Source of the DNA: Amycolatopsis lurida
GTDB taxonomy: Bacteria > Actinomycetota > Actinomycetes > Mycobacteriales > Pseudonocardiaceae
Assembly (NCBI RefSeq): GCF_900105055.1
Contig: NZ_FNTA01000004.1
Location: forward strand, 620,001-684,000
Direction: 5' to 3'
DNA length: 64,000 nt
Part shown: positions 58,654-64,000 of the stretch, one piece after another
How the letters are laid out: every line of letters begins with the position of its first letter
How positions within the stretch are numbered: position 1 is the stretch's first letter
The notes under the pieces: generated by a model
Told to the model about the DNA's origin: nothing
Seen by the model: the letters and a program-made list of their open reading frames with translations, nothing else
Databases searched by the model: none
Position numbers and translations under genes: made by a program

Positions 58654-59426
58654 CCGTAGATCGAGGCCGCCCATTCCGGGTGGTCGATGAACGGGTTGCG
58701 GTTGTGCTGGAACTGGTCGTGGATGACCTGGTTGCGGCGCTGTTCGGTGGCGTCGGGCGGGTCCTGGGTGTGCCAGCTCAGCAGGACCGAGATCCGGCCG
58801 ATGTGGGGTTTGGACCCGTTGTCGACGGCGTCGTTGGGTTCGAGGTCGGGAAAACCGTCGGTACCGTCGTACCGGACGCCCATGTACAGGATCATGCGGG
58901 CCACGTCGCCCTTGACCGCGTCGCGCGGCTCGAACGAGTCGTCGTCGGTCAGGCTCCCGGGTGCTTCCTCGACCGGAGAACCGCCGGCGTCGAAGTCCTT
59001 GTTCCCGCGAGTGCTGTTGACCGACGCGTCCTCCGCCCGCAGGTGGTGCAGGTCGGTACCGGGGCCGACCGCCGTGCCCAAGTCGCCGTGCGACTTGGCC
59101 CAGACGTGCTCCCGGTTCCAGTCGTCGACTCCCCCGCCGTTGGCCGTCTTCGCCTGCGAGCGGCCGCTGTAGAGCAGGACGACGTTCGCCTTGTTGGCCG
59201 GATCCTCGTCGGTGGCCCTGATCCCGTCCCACACCTGCTCGTACGTCAATTTGGTGCTGGTACTGATGATCTTGTGCAACGCCGCCTTGAGCTCGGGGCC
59301 GGTCTTGCCCAGCGCGTCCTGGTAGTAGTCGTCACCGGACGGACCCGCGAGGGTCGGTGACGCGAAGGCGATCCCCGCCGCGACACCGAGCGCGAGTACG
59401 ACAGAGATACGGCGGGCTGGCCGCAT
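58650..59426 (-). CDS. Secreted endonuclease I (EndA/NucM family)
   Basis: 258 residues. The signal peptide is about 1-27 (ISVVLALGVAAGIAFASPTL). The beta-beta-alpha metal nuclease core contains NREHVWAKSHG, then TDLHHLRAEDASVNSTRGNK, with the conserved His and Asn. The C-terminal HNRNPFIDHPEWAASIYG is a family hallmark. An extracellular DNase/RNase for nutrient DNA or defence. Single-gene unit. Confidence 0.93.
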   Translation of the reverse strand: MRPARRISVVLALGVAAGIAFASPTLAGPSGDDYYQDALGKTGPELKAALHKIISTSTKLTYEQVWDGIRATDEDPANKANVVLLYSGRSQAKTANGGGVDDWNREHVWAKSHGDLGTAVGPGTDLHHLRAEDASVNSTRGNKDFDAGGSPVEEAPGSLTDDDSFEPRDAVKGDVARMILYMGVRYDGTDGFPDLEPNDAVDNGSKPHIGRISVLLSWHTQDPPDATEQRRNQVIHDQFQHNRNPFIDHPEWAASIYG

Positions 59427-59586
59427 GGACAGTTCCTCTCCCCAGAGGCGCCGGCCCGGATCGTCGTCGTCCCGTCTCCCACAACCCCGGCAACGCACAA
59501 GTCGTATGGTTGGAAAAATACTTTCATGTATGTCAAGGGGCGGCGCCAGGTGCGACAATCGTCGTCCCGACTCACTGGAGGGCCCC

Positions 59587-60018
59587 GTGGCCGAGCTGAG
59601 CGAGCAGATCCGCGACTGGATCGCGGCACCGAGGTTCTGGCACCTGGCCACGGTGAACCAGGACGGTTCCCCCCAGGTGTCCCCCATGTGGATTGACGTC
59701 GAAGGCGATCACATCGTGTTCAACACCGCCGTCGGCCGGGTGAAGGAGGAGAACCTGCGCCGCGAGCCTCGGGTATCGTTCTCGTGCCTGGACAACGAGA
59801 ATCCCTACGACCGGGTCGTCATCCACGGCCGGGTCGTCGAGTTCGTCGAAGGCGACGAGGCGGACCGGTGCATGGACCGGCTGGCGAAGAAGTACGTCGG
59901 AACCGACCGTTTCGAATGGCGGATCCCGGGAGAACGCCGGGTCAAGGTCCTCGTCGAGCCGACCCGCTCCAGCCATGTCGTCGGCGTCGAGCCGTTCCGG
60001 CGCGGACATCGGCCGTAG
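59587..60018 (+). CDS. PPOX-class F420/FMN-binding split-barrel protein
   Basis: 143 residues. The PNPOx-like split barrel is shown by FWHLATVNQDGSPQVSPMWI (about 16-35), IVFNTAVGRVKEENLRREPR and VIHGRVVEFVEGDEAD. These actinobacterial proteins use F420 (or FMN) to reduce small molecules. The GTG at 59587 is supported by the conserved start of this subfamily; AT-rich DNA at about 59500-59540 is a likely promoter. Confidence 0.88.
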   Translation: MAELSEQIRDWIAAPRFWHLATVNQDGSPQVSPMWIDVEGDHIVFNTAVGRVKEENLRREPRVSFSCLDNENPYDRVVIHGRVVEFVEGDEADRCMDRLAKKYVGTDRFEWRIPGERRVKVLVEPTRSSHVVGVEPFRRGHRP

Positions 60019-60119
60019 GGCACACTCGGTTCTGTCCATTTCGGACATACGGTCGGACCGATATCGCTTCGAGACCCGAACGGCGCAACCGAGGGAATGG
60101 CTCGCTACGTCCACGTCGC

Positions 60120-60548
60120 ATGAGATGGATCGTGGTGTGCCTCCTACTGGCCGTGACGGGATGCGGTGCCGGTGCGAGCAAAGGGCAGGTGGAGCTCGAG
60201 AACTTCACGACACTCGGCTCAGCCCCCGAACTGGCGGGTCTGGGACCCGCGGAGCTGGGAACAGCCGGCTCGCAGGAGCTCCAGCGAGCCCTGGAAAGCG
60301 CCAAGATCTCGAACCTGGACGAGGTCCGTGCCACCCTGTCGTTCGCGCCGCCGGCCGACCGGCGCGGTTTCGCCTTCGTCGAGCCCGGTTGCGCCGAGGA
60401 CGGCGCGGAACTGACCATCGAAGGCGATACGGTGAACGTGAATCTCACCGGCGGGGAGAACGTCAACTGCGCTACGGCGAACTACTTCCTCGCCGTCTTC
60501 ACCGTCGACCGTGACTCGATCCCAGCGGCACCGAAGCTGCGCCGCTAG
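60120..60548 (+). CDS. Small lipoprotein
   Basis: 142 residues. Signal peptide MRWIVVCLLLAVTGCGAG has a lipobox LAVTGC with lipid-attachment Cys at 15. The mature part is about 125 residues of beta-rich sequence with two further Cys (PGCAED, NCATAN) that could form a disulfide. Function unknown; anchored on the outer face of the membrane. Confidence 0.8.
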   Translation: MRWIVVCLLLAVTGCGAGASKGQVELENFTTLGSAPELAGLGPAELGTAGSQELQRALESAKISNLDEVRATLSFAPPADRRGFAFVEPGCAEDGAELTIEGDTVNVNLTGGENVNCATANYFLAVFTVDRDSIPAAPKLRR

Positions 60549-60705
60549 CCCATGTCCTGCGATTCTGTTCGATGGGCTTCGGGATCCTGGCGATTCGGCC
60601 TCGTACCAACCTTGTCCGAACGCGAATAATCGGACGACGCCTGATTATTTGCATTCAAATCACCCGTCAGTGGTAAACGCGCCCATTAGAAGTTACCCAA
60701 AATTA

Positions 60706-60719
60706 CGAACACGTGTTCG
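60706..60719. promoter_or_regulatory. LexA-type SOS box
   Basis: CGAACACGTGTTCG is a perfect 14-bp palindrome fitting the actinobacterial LexA pattern CGAAC-N4-GTTCG. It lies 23 nt before the GTG of the DUF222/HNH gene, overlapping the expected promoter. Related 13E12-repeat genes of mycobacteria are, as I recall, LexA-controlled. Confidence 0.7.
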
Positions 60720-60742
60720 ATGAATCGCGGTATTCTGGGGGT

Positions 60743-61996
60743 GTGTCCGAGACCTTCCTTCCCGAGTTGCCGCAGGAGTTGTGGCGCGCTGGCAAGCTGG
60801 AGCTTGCTCATGGCGTGCAGCACTCTTTGCGGGTGATTCGGATGGCCACCGCGGGTTTGGGGCGGTATTTGGCGGAGGTCGAGTCTCGGGGCGTGAAGGA
60901 TTTGTACGGGTATGGCCGTACGGCTGCATAGTTCGCGGATGTCGCGGGGTTGTCGGTCGGTGAGGCGGGTGCGGTGGTGAAGCGGGCCATCGCCCTGAAT
61001 CCCAGCCGCGCGTTGGACGGCACTGAGGTTCCGGCCGCGCTGCCCGCGACTGCCGCCGTCGCTGCCGAGGGGTTGGTCGGGGACGAGCGGATCGATCAGA
61101 TCCTGGAGATTCTGAAGAGACTCCCGGCCGAGATCTCGGCCGAGGACCGCGCGAACGCGGAGAAGATTCTCGCCACCCTTGCCCGGGACGCTGGTCCTCG
61201 CCAGTTGGCGGACGCTGAAGCGAACCTCCTCGCCTTGCTGGACCCGGACGGGAACGAGCCCAAAGACCCGGAACCTGCTGAGCCGCGCCGGGAGATCACC
61301 CTGGAGCGCCGCAAGGACGGGTTCTGGAAACTCACCGGCCTCCTGGATGACGAGACCGGTGCCCGCACCGCCGCCGCACTCGAGGCCTACGCCCAGCCAC
61401 GACCCGTCGACGAATTCGGCCAAGCGGACCTGCGGATGAAATGCGAGCGCATGGGCGACGCCTGGGTCGACCTCCTCGACCTGGCGATCGCCTGCCCCGA
61501 CCAGCCCGGTACCAGCGGCTACCGGACGTTGGTGAACGTCACCATTGGACTTGAGGAGTTGAAGTCCGGTCTCGGGACCGCGTGCCTGGATTTCGTCGGG
61601 ACGATGACCGCGAGGGAAGCCCGGCTCGTCGCCTGCGACTGCCTGATGCTGCCGGTCGTGCTGAGCGCCGCGGCTGAACCCCTCGACGTGGGGCGACTCA
61701 GACGCTTCGTCACCCCAGGCCAACGCCGGGCACTGAACATCCGCGACGGCGGCTGCGCCTTCCCCGGCTGTCACCGGAAACCCAAGAATTGCCACGCTCA
61801 CCACATCCATCACTGGGCAGACGGCGGACCGACGGATCTCCGGAATCTGGTGCTGCTCTGCGGATTTCATCACCGGTTGATCCACCACGGTGACTGGGAA
61901 GTCCGCATGGCCCCCGACGGGCTACCGGAATTCATCCCACCCCAATACCGAGACCCGCTCCGACATCCCCGCCGCAACACCCTGCATCACGTCTGA
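60743..61996 (+). pseudogene. DUF222/HNH endonuclease (13E12-repeat family) interrupted by an in-frame amber codon
   Basis: A GTG at 60743 opens SETFLPELPQELWRAGKLEL. At codon 63 (60929-60931) TAG follows GYGRTAA; the same frame continues directly with FADVAGLSVGEAGAVVKRA to 61996, giving 417 codons in all. The stop most likely replaces TGG (Trp). The C-terminal HNH motif is intact: CAFPGCHRK, CHAHHIHHWADGG and LVLLCGFHHRLIH. Translation could restart at the GTG at 60950, producing 348 residues with DUF222 clipped. The GC content is lower than in the neighbours in the first 200 nt, typical of this mobile-like family. Confidence 0.8.
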
Positions 61997-62000
61997 ACCC

Positions 62001-62038
62001 CGAGGAGCCCGCCAGCCACACCGGCGACGGGCCCCTCG
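62001..62038 (+). terminator. Terminator after the HNH gene
   Basis: CGAGGAGCCCG (62001-62011) pairs with CGGGCCCCTCG (62028-62038) with one mismatch and a 16-nt loop, directly after the stop. The next 200 nt up to 62250 hold nothing I can identify. Confidence 0.6.
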
Positions 62039-62251
62039 GCATGCCCACAGGTCCGGCGGCGAGCTGAGCACCAAGACCATCACTGTCATCCGTGAAGCTC
62101 GATCCACGCCATGCCAGTGCCGCGTCAAGGCGAAGTGGCGGTTGCGCCAGCGGAGGCAGCTTCCTGCGCGCCTACGGCTGACCTCCTGTCCCCCGCGCGA
62201 GCTACGCGCAGGTGCCCTCCGAACGAGCCCGTTACGGCTGGACCAGCGTGG

Positions 62252-62267
62252 TGTTACGGACGTAACA
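62252..62267. promoter_or_regulatory. 16-bp palindrome before the ChrB-like gene
   Basis: TGTTACGGACGTAACA (7-bp arms TGTTACG / CGTAACA around GA) ends 7 nt before the GTG at 62275. So close to the start it would block initiation; it is a probable autoregulatory operator for the ChrB/PaaX-like product. Confidence 0.55.
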
Positions 62268-62274
62268 TGATGAT

Positions 62275-62838
62275 GTGACAGATGAATCACGCAGAGAGGG
62301 CTGGCTGGTGATCAGCGTGTCCACCGCCGGCGCCCCGGACTCGCTGAGAGTCCAGGTTTGGCGCAAACTCCGTTCCCTCGGCGCGCTCTACCTGCAGCAA
62401 TCGGTGTGCCTGCTTCCCGCGCGAGCGGAGGTGGCGCGGGAGGTTCGCCGTCTCGTCGACCGGGTCCGCCATCAAGGCGGGACGGCGCGCGTGCTGCCGA
62501 TGGCGTTCACCGACCCGGCCGAGGAACAGTCGGTGATCGCCGAACTGAACGAGGCCCGCGACGCCGAGTACGCCGAAGTCCTCGAGCGGCTTCCCGAACT
62601 GCGGCGGGAACTCGCGGACGAACAGGCCCGTGGCAACGCCACCTACGCGGAAGTCGAAGAATCCGAAGCCGACTTGAACCAGTTCCGCGGCTGGCTGGGC
62701 AAGATCACCGCACGCGACTATTTCGCCGCTCCGGGCGGTCAGGAGGCCCGCGACGCCGTCGAGCAGGCCGCGGTCGAACTCGCCGCCTTCGAGGAAGCCG
62801 CGCTGCATGCCGAAGCCCCCGCACCCAGGCCGCGATGA
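62275..62838 (+). CDS. ChrB-like N-terminal domain protein (PaaX-type regulator of chromate genes)
   Basis: 187 residues. The N-terminal region WLVISVSTAGAPDSLRVQVW, KLRSLGALYLQQSVCLLP is the ChrB/PaaX-like fold. The C-terminal half is helical and charged (ELNEARDAEYAEVLERLPEL). In other bacteria ChrB senses chromate and controls the ChrA efflux pump, but no chrA is visible here. It is coupled to a YkvA gene (ATGA). The GTG start is separated from the upstream palindrome by 7 nt. Confidence 0.82.
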   Translation: MTDESRREGWLVISVSTAGAPDSLRVQVWRKLRSLGALYLQQSVCLLPARAEVAREVRRLVDRVRHQGGTARVLPMAFTDPAEEQSVIAELNEARDAEYAEVLERLPELRRELADEQARGNATYAEVEESEADLNQFRGWLGKITARDYFAAPGGQEARDAVEQAAVELAAFEEAALHAEAPAPRPR

Positions 62839-63257
62839 CCGGGTCGTTCTGGTGGGATCTGCTGCTCGGCCTCGCCGGCGCGCTGCTCGTGGCCTGGCTC
62901 GCGCTCGTCGCGGCGCTCGTCCTCGCCCGGCCGCGTGGCGGACTGCTCCGCGAGGCGCTGCGGCTGCTGCCCGACGTGCTGCGGCTGATCCGCCGCCTGG
63001 CCGCGGACAAGACGCTGCCGCGGGGCGTCCGGATCAGGCTCACGCTGCTGCTGGCCTACCTCGCCCTGCCTCTCGATCTCGTCCCCGATTTCATCCCTGT
63101 TCTGGGCTATGCCGACGACGCCATCATCGTCACCGTCGTCCTGCGTGGTGTCGTCCGCCGCGCCGGGCTCGACGCCGTCCGCGCGCACTGGCCCGGCACC
63201 GAAGACGGATTCGACGCGCTCGCCCGCCTGACCGGTCTTCCCACCGCCACGGGCTGA
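62835..63257 (+). CDS. YkvA-family (DUF1232) membrane protein
   Basis: 140 residues. An N-terminal membrane helix (about 7-33, WDLLLGLAGALLVAWLALVA) precedes the DUF1232 core YLALPLDLVPDFIPVLGYADD (about 77-97), which includes the conserved PxDLxPDFxPxxGxxDD pattern. Function unknown. The ATG overlaps the ChrB-like stop, so the pair is one operon. Confidence 0.9.
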   Translation: MTGSFWWDLLLGLAGALLVAWLALVAALVLARPRGGLLREALRLLPDVLRLIRRLAADKTLPRGVRIRLTLLLAYLALPLDLVPDFIPVLGYADDAIIVTVVLRGVVRRAGLDAVRAHWPGTEDGFDALARLTGLPTATG

Positions 63258-63409
63258 GCGCGGAACGACCTGAGGCAAGTAATGCCGAACGGAGGACGCC
63301 GCCCTGCCGTGACCGTCTCGTTTCTCGCATACGCGTAACAACTTTCGGCCTTCTCACGGCATACCGGAGAGCCGTCTTTTCCGGCCGGTCCCTGCGCGGA
63401 GGAGTTCGT

Positions 63410-64000
63410 GTGCTGAGTTCCCGTCATTTCCCGTTCCCCCGAAGATCACGGCGCGCGCTGGCGGTGGGCGTGGTCGGCCCACTGGTCGGCGCGCTCGCGG
63501 TCGGTCTCGTCACCGTCGCACCCGCCGAAGCGGCGGTGCCCGCCGGCTTCACCGACACGGTGGCGATCGGCGGGCTCAGCTCGCCGACCGCCACCGCGTT
63601 CGCGCCGGACGGGCGCGTGTTCGTCGCCGAAAAGAGCGGCCTGGTCAAGGCCTTCGACTCGCTCGCCGACCCGACGGCGACGGTGTTCGCCGACCTCCGC
63701 ACCCAGACACAGGACTTCTGGGATCGCGGCCTGCTCGGGCTCGCCGTCGACCCCGCCTTTCCCGCCAGGCCGTACGTCTACGTCTCGTACACCCTCGACG
63801 CGGAGCCCGGCGGAACCGCGCCGCGGTGGGGTGACACCTGCCCGACCCCGCCCGGCGCCACGGACAAGGGATGCGTCGTGACCGGCCGGGTCTCCCAGCT
63901 GACGATGGGTTCGGCCGGCACGGCCGTCAGCGAAAAGCCCCTGGTCACGGGGTGGTGCCAGCAGTACCCCAGCCACTCGGTGGGTGCGCTCGCCTTCGGA
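63410..64000 (+). CDS. Secreted PQQ-type glucose/sorbosone dehydrogenase-like protein (partial, C-terminus outside window)
   Basis: 197 residues are visible. The signal peptide has the basic start FPRRSRRALAVGVVGPLVGA, and cleavage is near PAEAAVPAGF. The beta-propeller start TVAIGGLSSPTATAFAPDGR, VFVAEKSGLVKAFD and GLLGLAVDPAFPARPYVYVS is typical of the soluble glucose/sorbosone dehydrogenase family. The GTG at 63410 has GGAGGAG 5 nt upstream. In secreted actinobacterial relatives, PKD or carbohydrate-binding domains often follow. Confidence 0.88.
   Translation, partial: MLSSRHFPFPRRSRRALAVGVVGPLVGALAVGLVTVAPAEAAVPAGFTDTVAIGGLSSPTATAFAPDGRVFVAEKSGLVKAFDSLADPTATVFADLRTQTQDFWDRGLLGLAVDPAFPARPYVYVSYTLDAEPGGTAPRWGDTCPTPPGATDKGCVVTGRVSQLTMGSAGTAVSEKPLVTGWCQQYPSHSVGALAFG

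Noticed and set aside
1..64000. CRISPR arrays, tRNA or rRNA genes, complete insertion sequences
   Set aside because: No regularly spaced repeats, no cloverleaf-like sequence noticed, and no transposase family recognised; an automated tRNA scan was not possible.

Overview
The window is high-GC DNA with dense, overlapping operons and frequent GTG starts. It looks like a Pseudonocardiales actinomycete, most likely Amycolatopsis or a close relative. That guess rests on the isorenieratene-type carotenoid operon with a split lycopene cyclase, a Streptomyces-type contractile injection cluster, DUF222/HNH and ChrB/PaaX-like genes. It was made by eye, without database searches.

Layout. (1) 1-1633: a JmjC/cupin-4 oxygenase (cut by the left edge) behind a small gene for a Gly/Asp-rich tandem-repeat peptide, then a STAS protein. 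(2) 1595-14864: a light/carotenoid island. A MerR-cobalamin regulator of the CarH/LitR type heads a minus-strand operon with a Rieske protein and an FAD oxidoreductase. Divergently, crtE-crtI-crtB-crtYc-crtYd-crtT-crtU form one translationally coupled operon for an aromatic carotenoid. Beyond a strong terminator lie SRPBCC genes, an Fe-S photolyase and TspO. A direct repeat, GAATCGG with an 11-bp period, occurs in front of the peptide/JmjC pair, crtE, the 11870-12340 SRPBCC gene and (diverged) on the MerR side. The peptide/JmjC pair may therefore belong to the same regulon. (3) 15054-20669: an ECF41 (SigJ-like) sigma factor followed by a free-standing copy of its C-terminal domain, with three promoter-like motifs of the form [TG]GTCACA-N16-[TG]GTC. 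These precede a cupin gene (followed by a 16-residue SDR stub), an NmrA-flavoprotein operon and a ferritin-like gene.

(4) 20951-26224: an MpaB-like oxygenase, two small membrane proteins, a large LuxR (LAL) regulator and a YCII protein. (5) 26472-50706: an extracellular/cytoplasmic contractile injection system (eCIS). It starts with a soluble histidine kinase, a NarL-type regulator and an atypical LuxR regulator. On the minus strand follow membrane proteins, a 1351-residue propeller/VWA/DUF11 protein, baseplate, PAAR, VgrG, LysM, tube and sheath proteins, a 769-residue VQR-repeat protein, DUF4157, an AAA ATPase and DUF4255. A broken cargo-like gene sits in the middle of the cluster.

(6) 51107-64000: mixed single genes. 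These include an ATP-grasp protein with a possible ATC start, a trypsin-like protease, a CGNR regulator opposite a dehalogenase-like hydrolase, a GlxA-type regulator opposite a dienelactone hydrolase, a secreted EndA nuclease, a PPOX protein and a lipoprotein. A DUF222/HNH gene has an in-frame amber codon behind a LexA-type box. ChrB-like and YkvA genes follow, and a glucose/sorbosone dehydrogenase runs off the right edge. No tRNA, rRNA, CRISPR array or intact insertion sequence was recognised.
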